The notes under the pieces are model-generated. The model was not told the DNA's origin. It was given only the letters and a program-made list of their open reading frames with translations, and ran no database searches. The position numbers were made by a program, and so were the translations under genes. This document shows, piece after piece, positions 16,936-23,981 of a DNA stretch of 64,000 bases. Source of the DNA: Mycolicibacterium sp. P1-18. GTDB taxonomy: Bacteria; Actinomycetota; Actinomycetes; Mycobacteriales; Mycobacteriaceae. How positions within the stretch are numbered: the stretch's first letter is position 1; each line of letters begins with the position of its first letter. Where the stretch lies: assembly GCF_008329535.1 (NCBI RefSeq), contig NZ_NPKR01000019.1, positions 43,707 to 107,706 on the forward strand, written 5' to 3'.

Positions 16936-18412
16936 GAGCGTCCTCCCGGGTGGCGGCGAGGGCGTCGAGGAACGAACGTGCCCAGCGGTCGACGTCGTGG
17001 GCCAGCACCTGCCGACGCAGCGCGCGCATGCGCCGGCGGCCTTCGTCGGGGGTCTGTGCCAGCGCCGCCTCGATTGCGTCCTTGACCCCGTCGAGGTGGT
17101 GCGGGTTGGTGAGGTAGGCCTGCCGGAGTTCGGCTGCGGCGCCGGTGAATTCGCTGAGCACCAGCGCGCCGCCGAGGTCGCTGCGACACGCGACGTACTC
17201 CTTGGCCACCAGGTTCATCCCGTCGCGCAGCGGCGTCACCAGCATGACGTCGGCCGCGACGAAGAACGCGATCAGTTCGTCCCGGGGCAACGCCTGGTGC
17301 AGGTAGTGCACGATCGGATGCCCGACCTTGCCGTACTCGCCGTTGATGTGCCCCACCTGGCGTTCGATGTCCTCGCGCATCACCTTGTAACTCTGAACGC
17401 GCTCTCGACTGGGGGTGGCCAGCTGGATCAACACGGTGTCGTCCGGGTCGATCCTGTCCTCGTCGAGCAACTCCGAGAAGGCGCGCAGCCGAACGTCGAT
17501 GCCCTTGGTGTAGTCCAGCCGGTCGACGCCCAGCAGGATCTTGCGCGGATTGCCCAGGTCGGCGCGCAACTCCTTCGCACGCTGACGGGCGCCGCGGTTG
17601 CGCGCCTTGGTGTCGAGTTCCTCGGAGTCGATCGAGATGGGGAACGCGCCCACCTTCACGGAGCGGAACCCGACCTGGATCTCCCCGAAGCGGGATCGCA
17701 CGCCGACGTTGGCGCGTGAGGTGTTGGCGCCGAGGAGGCGGCGCGCCAGGATCATGAAGTTCTGTGCGCCACCGGGCAGATGAAAGCCGACGAGGTCGGC
17801 GCCCAGCAGTCCCTCGATGATCTCCGTGCGCCACGGCATCTGCATGAAGAGCTCGACGGGCGGAAACGGAATGTGCAGGAAGAAACCGATGGTCAGGTCG
17901 GGCCGCAGCATGCGCAGCATCTTCGGGACCAGCTGGAGCTGGTAGTCCTGGACCCAGACGGTCGCGCCGGGTGCCGCCGCCTTGGCCGTCGCGTCGGCGA
18001 AGCGCCGATTCACCTCGACGTAGGAGTCCCACCACTCCCGGTGGTAGATCGGTTTGACGATGACGTCGTGGTACAGCGGCCACAGGGTGGCGTTGGAGAA
18101 GCCCTCGTAGTAATCGGCGAAGTCGTCGGCGGACAGCGCGACCGGTCGCATCTCGAGGTCGTCCTCGTAGATGGGTTCCTCGTCACCGTCGGTGACGCCC
18201 GGCCAGCCCACCCAGGCGCCGCGCCGTCGCCGGAGCAGCGGCTCCAGCGCCGTGACGAGGCCCCCCGGGCTCCGCTTGTACGTCGTGGAGCCGTCCGGTC
18301 GCCGCTCCATGTCGATCGGCAGCCGGTTGGCTACGACAACGAAGTCGGACTCGCCCCCGGTGACGACCTCCGTGTGCCCGGAGTCGGCCGGTGGGCCTCC
18401 CCCCGAGCTCAC
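16922..18412 (-). CDS. otsA: Trehalose-6-phosphate synthase OtsA
   Basis: GT20 glycosyltransferase of 496 residues that joins a nucleotide-activated glucose to glucose-6-phosphate. N-terminal VVVANRLPID, the GGLVTAL donor loop, WVQDYQLQLVPKMLR, FFLHIPFPPVELF, GVDRLDYTKGI and TPLRDGMNLVAKEYVACR are all present, so the active site looks complete. OtsB is not in the window. The start is GTG, directly after the TAG of the 54-residue upstream gene, with AGAGG as ribosome binding site. Trehalose supports cell-wall glycolipids and stress tolerance in mycobacteria. Confidence 0.95.
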   Translation of the reverse strand: MSSGGGPPADSGHTEVVTGGESDFVVVANRLPIDMERRPDGSTTYKRSPGGLVTALEPLLRRRRGAWVGWPGVTDGDEEPIYEDDLEMRPVALSADDFADYYEGFSNATLWPLYHDVIVKPIYHREWWDSYVEVNRRFADATAKAAAPGATVWVQDYQLQLVPKMLRMLRPDLTIGFFLHIPFPPVELFMQMPWRTEIIEGLLGADLVGFHLPGGAQNFMILARRLLGANTSRANVGVRSRFGEIQVGFRSVKVGAFPISIDSEELDTKARNRGARQRAKELRADLGNPRKILLGVDRLDYTKGIDVRLRAFSELLDEDRIDPDDTVLIQLATPSRERVQSYKVMREDIERQVGHINGEYGKVGHPIVHYLHQALPRDELIAFFVAADVMLVTPLRDGMNLVAKEYVACRSDLGGALVLSEFTGAAAELRQAYLTNPHHLDGVKDAIEAALAQTPDEGRRRMRALRRQVLAHDVDRWARSFLDALAATREDAPRSE

Positions 18413-18577
18413 CTACGCCTCTTGCTTAGCCGGTCCGATGCCCAGCATCGACAGGAACACGCGGCACTCGTCGGCGTCGGTGGCGTAGGCGGCGACGACA
18501 CGCCTCGCCATGCGGGCGGTGCTGTCGGCCAGGGGCTCGACGTCACCGATTTCGGCAGGATCAGGTTTTGCAGCCAT
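18413..18577 (-). CDS. 54-residue conserved protein before otsA (Rv3489-like)
   Basis: A short gene read by eye: start ATG at 18577, N-terminus MAAKPDPAEIGDVEPLADST, C-terminus FLSMLGIGPAKQEA, stop TAG. It is mostly helical and charged, with a single Cys (DADECR) and no signal peptide. The stop abuts the otsA GTG with no base between, so translation of otsA is probably coupled to it. The same small gene precedes otsA in M. tuberculosis (Rv3489). Function unknown; a role in regulating or binding OtsA is only suggested by the position. Confidence 0.8.
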   Translation of the reverse strand: MAAKPDPAEIGDVEPLADSTARMARRVVAAYATDADECRVFLSMLGIGPAKQEA

Positions 18578-18623
18578 GACCCAACTCTAGGCGACTCGAC
18601 GAGCCGCCCAGAGCAGATGGGTA

Positions 18624-18983
18624 TTACCCGCCGTCAATACTCGTCGGCGGCTGCACGAACCTGGGGGCGTTCTCCTGCAGGCCGATGCACTGGCCGGTGT
18701 TGCCACCGGTGCACGGGACGCCGTCGACGGACGGCAGGCCGCCGGGGGACTGCTCGACGTTCGACTCGGGGTAGCCGTTGTTCGTCGGCGAGTTGGGCAC
18801 GGTGTGGGGCAGGCACGAACCCGTGAACAGGTCCTCCTCCTCGCCGGCCGGGCACGACGCCGCAGGTGCGGCGTTCGCGGCGACGGGCACGGTGAAGGCG
18901 GCCACCGCGGGAGCGGCGGCGAAGGCGAGCGCGAATCCGCCGGCGAGGATGATTCGTCGTGCTGAGAATTCAAGGTGCGGCAT
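18624..18983 (-). CDS. Small exported four-cysteine protein, copy 1 of 3
   Basis: 119 residues. An Arg-Arg N-terminus with an Ala-rich signal peptide (SARRIILAGGFALAFAAAPA) indicates export; the twin arginine could suit Sec or Tat. The mature part has four cysteines in the contexts ASC, TGSC, GVPCTGGN and GQCIGL, and ends in a Pro/Ser-rich tail. The two following genes encode clear paralogs. Proteins of this layout are often labelled Ibp1 (intersectin-EH binding protein) in mycobacterial annotations; I am unsure of that name and assign no function. The start ATG is shared by all copies relative to the signal peptide. Confidence 0.8.
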   Translation of the reverse strand: MPHLEFSARRIILAGGFALAFAAAPAVAAFTVPVAANAAPAASCPAGEEEDLFTGSCLPHTVPNSPTNNGYPESNVEQSPGGLPSVDGVPCTGGNTGQCIGLQENAPRFVQPPTSIDGG

Positions 18984-19050
18984 TGTCACGCTTTCTGTGA
19001 TTTTCGGGAGTCTTCGTAGCGCCCGAGAATATTGACGGTTCGTCGCAGGA

Positions 19051-19079
19051 ATTGTAGGGAAGCTCCCGGGAATCTGCAC
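19051..19079 (-). promoter_or_regulatory. Promoter-like segment upstream of copy 1, duplicated at 19493
   Basis: On the minus strand this contains TACAAT (19051-19056), a good -10 element, and a GCAGATT block about 15 bases upstream. The same arrangement is conserved before copy 2, with AGCTTCC between the two blocks in both. Here the -10 lies 67 bases before the start codon at 18983. Confidence 0.5.
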
Positions 19080-19108
19080 GAGTTCGACGCGTTCCCTGAG
19101 AGCGCCCG

Positions 19109-19486
19109 TCAGTTGGTGGAGCCGGTGATCGTCGGATCCGATTCGACCGACGAGGTGGGCGGCACGTACTGCGGGGCGTCCTCGGCCAAGCCGATGCATG
19201 CGCCGGAGTCGCGTCCGGTGCACGGCACGCCGTCGATCTCCGGAATGTCGGGGTTGCCCGCGGGGGTGGTGAACGCCGGCGGCAACGGCGAATTGGGCAC
19301 CACGAACGGCACGCACGACCCGGTGAACTCGTCGGCGTCCTCACCCGCGGCGCAGTCGTCCGCCAGGTGGGTGCCCGGAACGGCAACGGGGAGTGCGAAC
19401 GCTCCCACGGCGGGCGCGGCGGCGACGGCGAGGGCGAACCCACCGGCGACGATGAGGCGACGTGCGGACATCTCGAAGTGCGGCAT
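19109..19486 (-). CDS. Small exported four-cysteine protein, copy 2 of 3
   Basis: 125 residues. Start MPHFEMSARRLIVAGGFALA, with an Ala-rich signal peptide. Mature cysteines lie in DDCAAGE, TGSCVPF, GVPCTGRD and GACIGL, the same four positions as in the neighbouring paralogs. The tail is APQYVPPTSSVES ending TGSTN, almost identical to copy 3. The -10 element TACAAT lies only six bases before the ATG, so the mRNA probably has no leader. Unknown function; extracellular or cell-wall location is expected. Confidence 0.82.
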   Translation of the reverse strand: MPHFEMSARRLIVAGGFALAVAAAPAVGAFALPVAVPGTHLADDCAAGEDADEFTGSCVPFVVPNSPLPPAFTTPAGNPDIPEIDGVPCTGRDSGACIGLAEDAPQYVPPTSSVESDPTITGSTN

Positions 19487-19492
19487 GCGTGG

Positions 19493-19521
19493 ATTGTATG
19501 GAAGCTGGCAGAAATCTGCTC
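19493..19521 (-). promoter_or_regulatory. Promoter of copy 2, probably giving a leaderless mRNA
   Basis: On the minus strand TACAAT (19493-19498) is followed by six bases and then the ATG, so transcription would start at or next to the start codon. AGCTTCC and GCAGATT blocks upstream match the segment before copy 1 base for base. Leaderless transcripts are common in mycobacteria. Confidence 0.55.
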
Positions 19522-19558
19522 ACATACTGCGAGTTGTCTCCGTAGGCGTCGCCTCGGG

Positions 19559-19915
19559 CTAGTTGGTAGAGCCGGTGACCGTCGGGCTCGAGCCGACCGA
19601 CGACGACGGCGGCACGTACTGCGGGGCGTCCTCGGACAGGCCGATGCACTGGCCGGAGTTGCCGCCGGTGCACGGCACTCCGTCGACCGACGGCAGACCG
19701 CCGGGGGACGTCTGGACCGCCGGCGAGTTCGGGACGAGGTCGGGGGTGCACGCGTCGGTGTAGACGTCCTCGGTCTCCCCGTTGGGGCACGCGGCCCCAA
19801 AGGACGGTGCGACCGACGGAGCGGCGAATGCGGCGACCGCGGGGGCGGCGGCGATCGCGACGGCGAAGCCGCCGGCGACGAGCAGTCGTCGTACAGAGAG
19901 CTGTTGGGTCGTCAT
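19559..19915 (-). CDS. Small exported four-cysteine protein, copy 3 of 3
   Basis: 118 residues from MTTQQLSVRRLLVAGG. This ATG was preferred to a GTG six bases upstream because AGAAGG lies 7 bases before it and only 1 base before the GTG. An Ala-rich signal peptide is followed by four cysteines (GAACPNG, TDACTPD, GVPCTGGN, GQCIGL). The PGGLPSVDGVPCTGGN stretch is nearly the same as in copy 1, and the tail as in copy 2, so the three look like tandem duplications with some exchange. Unknown function. Confidence 0.82.
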   Translation of the reverse strand: MTTQQLSVRRLLVAGGFAVAIAAAPAVAAFAAPSVAPSFGAACPNGETEDVYTDACTPDLVPNSPAVQTSPGGLPSVDGVPCTGGNSGQCIGLSEDAPQYVPPSSSVGSSPTVTGSTN

Positions 19916-20092
19916 CGCCACGCCTTCTCTAGGTGGACCCGTCGTGCGCGGGACCCGTCAGTGCTGACGACGATACGCCGACACGGTCGACTTCAAGCGC
20001 GCATTCGGGTGGGAACTGGTGCGTGCGTACGGTTTCTGTGGGCGGGCTTCGCGTTGGCTGTGTCGCCCGCGCAACCGCGTGTGGTTACATAC

Positions 20093-20106
20093 GAGAACGT
20101 GTTCTA
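20093..20106. promoter_or_regulatory. KstR-type operator before a solitary SDR gene
   Basis: GAGAACGTGTTCTA matches the palindromic KstR consensus in all but the first base. It ends 22 bases before the GTG start of the SDR, so it would cover the core promoter. It is about 14 kb away from the other KstR-type boxes in the window. Confidence 0.85.
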
Positions 20107-20128
20107 GTTCTGCGACAAGGGGCCCACG

Positions 20129-20968
20129 GTGCAGCTTTCATTGGCGGATCGGACGTACGTCGTCACCGGTGGCGGGAGTGGCATCGGCAAGGGCGTCGCC
20201 ACCGCGATCGCGGCCGCGGGTGGCGACGTGGTTCTGGTGGGACGCAACGCCGATCGTCTCGCCGCCGCGCAGGAGGAGATCGCCTCGAGTGCGGGCGAGG
20301 GCCGGGGTGAGGTCAGATACGAGCCCGCCGACGTCACCAACGAGGACGAGGTCGCCGCGATGGTGGACGCCGCCGTGGCGTGGCACGGCCGGCTGAACGG
20401 CGTCGTGCACTGTGCGGGCGGCTCGGAGACGATCGGCCCGATCACCCAGGTCGACTCCGAGGCGTGGCGGCGCACCGTCGACCTCAACGTCAACGGCACC
20501 ATGTACGTGCTCAAGCACACCGCCAGGGAGATGGTGCGCGGTGGCGGGGGCTCGTTCGTCGGCATCTCGTCGGTGGCGGCCAGCAACACGCACCGGTGGT
20601 TCGGCGCGTACGGCGTCAGCAAGTCCGCGGTCGACCACCTGATGCAGCTCGGCGCCGACGAGCTCGGCGCGTCGTGGGTGCGGGTCAACTCCATCCGGCC
20701 CGGGCTCATCCGCACCGAACTCGTTGCGCTGGTGCTGGATTCGCCCGAACTCAGCGAGGACTACCGGGTCAGTACCCCACTGCCCCGGGTGGGTGAAGTC
20801 GAGGACATCGCCAACGCCTCGGTCTTCCTGCTCAGCGACGCCGCGAGCTGGATCACCGGTCAGGTGATCAACGTCGACGGCGGCCAGCTGGTCCGGCGGG
20901 GCCCCGACTACTCGGCGATGCTCGAACCCGTCTTCGGCGCCGACGGCCTGCGGGGCGTAGTCGGCTAG
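20129..20968 (+). CDS. Short-chain dehydrogenase, predicted KstR regulon member
   Basis: SDR of 279 residues. The cofactor loop is TGGGSGIGKG near residues 14-23. The NNAG position reads HCAGG near residue 96, the catalytic Ser lies in GISSVAAS, the catalytic Tyr-x3-Lys is YGVSK, and the C-terminus has ITGQVINVDGGQ. RNADRLAAAQ after beta-2 suggests NADP preference. The closest functional class is trans-2-enoyl-CoA reductase or hydroxyacyl-CoA dehydrogenase-like SDRs; the substrate is unknown. The KstR-type box suggests a sterol-related role. GTG start with AAGGGG upstream. It converges on the DUF732 gene with 8 bases between stops. Confidence 0.85.
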   Translation: MQLSLADRTYVVTGGGSGIGKGVATAIAAAGGDVVLVGRNADRLAAAQEEIASSAGEGRGEVRYEPADVTNEDEVAAMVDAAVAWHGRLNGVVHCAGGSETIGPITQVDSEAWRRTVDLNVNGTMYVLKHTAREMVRGGGGSFVGISSVAASNTHRWFGAYGVSKSAVDHLMQLGADELGASWVRVNSIRPGLIRTELVALVLDSPELSEDYRVSTPLPRVGEVEDIANASVFLLSDAASWITGQVINVDGGQLVRRGPDYSAMLEPVFGADGLRGVVG

Positions 20969-20976
20969 GAACCGGA

Positions 20977-21324
20977 CTACTGCTTGGGCATCGACTTGGG
21001 GCAGTAACCCTGCACCGAAAGGCTGCCGAAGGAGCCGATCTTCTTGCTGTCCGACCAGTCGGTGGCGTTCTGGATGTGGCGCAACGCGTTCTCGACCGAA
21101 CCGGTACGGGTCAACACGTCACACGTCGAGTGGGCCAGGTCGACGGCGTAGGCGTCCGACTTCAGCTTCAGGCCCTGATCCTTGACGGCCTTCAGGAACG
21201 CCTGGTCGACCTGCTGTGACTGCGCGTCGTCCGTGGGGTCCGCATGGGCCGGCCCGGCCATCGCCACCGCCACGGAGGCACCCGCCGCGACGAGCAGTGC
21301 CGCACCGAAGTTCTTTACGCTCAT
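20977..21324 (-). CDS. Small secreted DUF732 protein
   Basis: 115 residues. The Sec signal peptide MSVKNFGAALLVAAGASVAV is cleaved near AHADP. The mature domain is DUF732: QAFLKAVKDQGLKL, a Cys in HSTCDVL and a C-terminal Cys in QGYCPK that probably form a disulphide. DUF732 proteins are abundant in mycobacterial culture filtrates and have no known activity. A single gene; an 84-base gap separates it from xdhC. Confidence 0.88.
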   Translation of the reverse strand: MSVKNFGAALLVAAGASVAVAMAGPAHADPTDDAQSQQVDQAFLKAVKDQGLKLKSDAYAVDLAHSTCDVLTRTGSVENALRHIQNATDWSDSKKIGSFGSLSVQGYCPKSMPKQ

Positions 21325-21408
21325 CTGCCACCCCTGTCCCGACGAGATTTCATTGCCGACACTACGCCAGCAAAGCTCACCGACGTATCGTCCGGTCGCG
21401 GGAGGGTG

Positions 21409-22551
21409 TTACCGGCGGAGGTCGGCGTCCGCGCCGTCGTGGTGGATGCGGGAGTCCAGTTCGGCGAGTGGTCGGCCGCCGCCACCCCATCGCCTGGCGA
21501 TGATCTCGGCGGTGATCGACACCGCCGTCTCCTCGGGGGTCCGGGCGCCGAGGTCCAACCCGATGGGGCTGGACAGCCGGGCGGTCTCGGCGTCGGAGAG
21601 GCCCTCCTCTCGCAGCCGGTCGAGGCGGTCGAGGTGGGTTTGGCGAGACCCCATCGCGCCCACGTAGCCGACGTGCGGCAGGCGCAGGGCCACGGCGAGC
21701 ACCGGCACGTCGAACTTGGGGTCGTGGGTGAGGACGCAGATGACGGTCCTGGCGTCGATCGTGCCCAGCTCCTGCTGGCCGGCGAGGTAACGGTGGGGCC
21801 AGTCGACGACCACCTCGTCGGCGGCGGGGAACCGGGCGGGCGTCGCGAAGACGGGACGGGCGTCGCACACCGTGACGCGATAGCCAAGGAGCGCCGCCTG
21901 CCGGGTCAGGGCCGAGGCGAAGTCGATGGCGCCGAAGACGATCATCCGGGGCCGCGGCGCGTGGCTGCAGACGAAGACCTCCATGCCCTCGCCCTGGCGT
22001 TGGCCGTCGGGGCCGTAGGTGAGCACGGCGGTGCGGCCCGCGGCAAGCAGGCCGCGCACGTCGTCGGCGACGGCGTCGTCCGCGCGACTGGACCCCAGTG
22101 AGCCGTCGGCGCTCGCCTCGCCGACGACGAGCCGCCTGCCGATCCACTCGACGTCGGGATGGGCGATCACCGTGGCGACCGCGACCGGGCGGTGTGAGGC
22201 GATGTCGTCGGCGACGGCCTCGAGTTGCGGAAACGTCTCGCGGGACACGGGTTCGGCGAAGATGTCGATGATTCCGCCACACGTCAGTCCGACCGCGAAG
22301 GCGTCGTCGTCGGTGATGCCGTAGCGCTGGTGCCGGGGCCGGCCGGTCTGCACGACCTCCCCGGCCAGGTCGTAGACCGCCGCTTCCACGCACCCGCCGG
22401 ACACCGAACCCGCCACCGATCCGTCCGGAGCGACGACCATGGCCGCACCCGCCGCGCGGGGCGCGGACTTCATGGTGCGCACGACGGTCGCCAGACCCGC
22501 CGTCCCCCCGGCATGCCACACCGCGAGAAGATCCTCGAGAACGTCGCGCAC
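21409..22551 (-). CDS. XdhC/CoxI family molybdenum-enzyme maturation factor
   Basis: 380 residues from a GTG start. The N-terminal XdhC/CoxI domain has TVVRTMKSAPRAAGAAMVV, GSVSGGCVEAAVY and GLTCGGIIDIF. A C-terminal Rossmann domain (RMIVFGAIDFASALTRQAAL, FVGAMGS-like YVGAMGSRQTH, LDLGARTPEETAVSI) follows. Family members bind Mo cofactor and help insert or sulfurate it in xanthine dehydrogenase and CO dehydrogenase-like enzymes. No molybdenum hydroxylase gene is near, so the client enzyme is elsewhere. It diverges from the DKNYY lipoprotein gene. Confidence 0.88.
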   Translation of the reverse strand: MRDVLEDLLAVWHAGGTAGLATVVRTMKSAPRAAGAAMVVAPDGSVAGSVSGGCVEAAVYDLAGEVVQTGRPRHQRYGITDDDAFAVGLTCGGIIDIFAEPVSRETFPQLEAVADDIASHRPVAVATVIAHPDVEWIGRRLVVGEASADGSLGSSRADDAVADDVRGLLAAGRTAVLTYGPDGQRQGEGMEVFVCSHAPRPRMIVFGAIDFASALTRQAALLGYRVTVCDARPVFATPARFPAADEVVVDWPHRYLAGQQELGTIDARTVICVLTHDPKFDVPVLAVALRLPHVGYVGAMGSRQTHLDRLDRLREEGLSDAETARLSSPIGLDLGARTPEETAVSITAEIIARRWGGGGRPLAELDSRIHHDGADADLRR

Positions 22552-22616
22552 GCCCCGAGTCTAGGTCCAGCCGAGTACCGTTGGCCCATGACAGGATCGC
22601 CCCGTCCGCCACGGCG

Positions 22617-23486
22617 ATGCGCAGGCTGACCGCCGCCGTGTGCGTCGCCGTCGTGGCGGCGCTGGCGGGGTGCGACCGCAACGGCGCGCCCGATTCGCTC
22701 TTCGATTCGGCCGGCTATCACGTGCGGGGGGACGCGGTCTTCTACCTTCAGGCCTTCCCCGGCAAGGCGGTCGAGGTCGGCGGGGCCGACGCCGGGTCGT
22801 TCGATCCGCTCGACCGGACGTTCGCGAAGGACCGCTCGGCGGTCTACGTCGACGGTCGGCCGCTTCCCGACGCCGACCCCGCGACCTTCGAGTTGCTAGA
22901 CCGCCCGGACTTCGCCAAGGACGGCGATCACGTCTACCAGCGCGACACGGTGCTCAGCGACGACCCCGACCACTTCGAGTTGCTCGACGGCAACCTGACC
23001 AAGGACTCCACCGCGGTGTACTGGTCCGACGGCCGGGTGCTGTCGGATGACCCCGCCAACTTCCAAATCGTCTCCGACTCGGACTACTACCTGTTCACCA
23101 GGGACGACCGCTTCGTGCAGGTGAACGGCAATCCGGTCGTCGGCGCCGATCCGGCCACCTTCCGGGTGCTCGGCGGCGGCTACTCCCGAGACGACCACGG
23201 CGTCTTCTACTTCACCGATCGCGTGGTCGACGCCGATCCCCGAACGTTCGACGTGCTCGAGGGCTCCTTCGCCCGCGACGCACGGCACGGGTACTGGATG
23301 GGCAAGCCGGTTCCGGATGCCGATGGCGCCACGTTCCGCGTGCTGAACGCGGCGTTCGAATGCTCCGCCGACGAGGCGCGTGCGTTCTACCGCGACGACG
23401 TCATCGTCGACGCCGATCCGCGCTCGTTCCCGCCGGGCCACGCGGTGACCGGATGCTCGGAGACGTCGGTCTTCCTGGCGCCGTGA
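22617..23486 (+). CDS. DKNYY-repeat lipoprotein
   Basis: 289 residues from the ATG at 22617. A signal peptide with lipobox LAGC puts the lipidated Cys at residue 19. I chose this start over an upstream in-frame TTG because the signal peptide begins here. The rest is at least five repeats of roughly 35-40 residues with the pattern FAKDRSAVYVDGRPLPDADP, then FELLD. These are DKNYY-type repeats, found in surface proteins of many bacteria and without known function. Two late cysteines (ECSADE, GCSETS) may pair. It converges on a small secreted protein gene. Confidence 0.82.
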   Translation: MRRLTAAVCVAVVAALAGCDRNGAPDSLFDSAGYHVRGDAVFYLQAFPGKAVEVGGADAGSFDPLDRTFAKDRSAVYVDGRPLPDADPATFELLDRPDFAKDGDHVYQRDTVLSDDPDHFELLDGNLTKDSTAVYWSDGRVLSDDPANFQIVSDSDYYLFTRDDRFVQVNGNPVVGADPATFRVLGGGYSRDDHGVFYFTDRVVDADPRTFDVLEGSFARDARHGYWMGKPVPDADGATFRVLNAAFECSADEARAFYRDDVIVDADPRSFPPGHAVTGCSETSVFLAP

Positions 23487-23493
23487 CGGCGCC

Positions 23494-23973
23494 CTAAGAA
23501 GACCGACGCCACAGGCAGTCGCCGGTCAGCTCGACGGTGAAGAGCCGGGGGACCACTTCGAGGTCGAGCGGTCGGCCGGGTTCGCCGCGGTCGGACTGCG
23601 GCGGCCCCAGGGTAGGTGTTCCCGAGATCACGGCGAACTGCGTTGCGCCACAGGCGGTCTCGGGTGTCAGCGGAGTTGCGGTCCACCGGCCGGATTCCAG
23701 CATCGGATTGCGACGGCCCTGGCCGTGCAGGGTCATCACCGGCCCCGAACTCACCCACTCGTCGCTGATCGGATAGGGATCGGTGACGGGCCGCCAGCTG
23801 GCGCCGTCGCACGTCAAGGGTGCGTCGGCGCCGGCCGGCCACGTCAACGCACCCTCGACCTCCGAGGAGCACGGCGTATCCGCTTGCGGCGCAACGGGAT
23901 CCGCGGTGGCCACGGCCGCCGGCGAGAGCACCAACGTCACCGCCGCCGCTCCCGCCAGGATGCCACGCAACAC
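23494..23973 (-). CDS. Secreted hypothetical protein downstream of the DUF4185 gene
   Basis: 159 residues. Signal peptide from GTG: LRGILAGAAAVTLVLSPAAV, cleaved near ATADP. The mature protein has cysteines in DTPCSSE, LTCDGAS, ETACGAT and GDCLWR, suggesting two disulphides; the family is not recognised. The longer open frame upstream lies inside the DUF4185 gene and was rejected because the signal peptide fixes this start, with TAGGA 7 bases before it. The start is 8 bases after the DUF4185 stop, so the two exported proteins are probably one transcription unit. Confidence 0.75.
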   Translation of the reverse strand: MLRGILAGAAAVTLVLSPAAVATADPVAPQADTPCSSEVEGALTWPAGADAPLTCDGASWRPVTDPYPISDEWVSSGPVMTLHGQGRRNPMLESGRWTATPLTPETACGATQFAVISGTPTLGPPQSDRGEPGRPLDLEVVPRLFTVELTGDCLWRRSS

Positions 23974-23981
23974 GGGCGGTC

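Noticed and set aside
22581..22616. An upstream TTG start for the DKNYY lipoprotein
   Set aside because: It would put 12 non-hydrophobic residues before the signal peptide and has no ribosome binding site.
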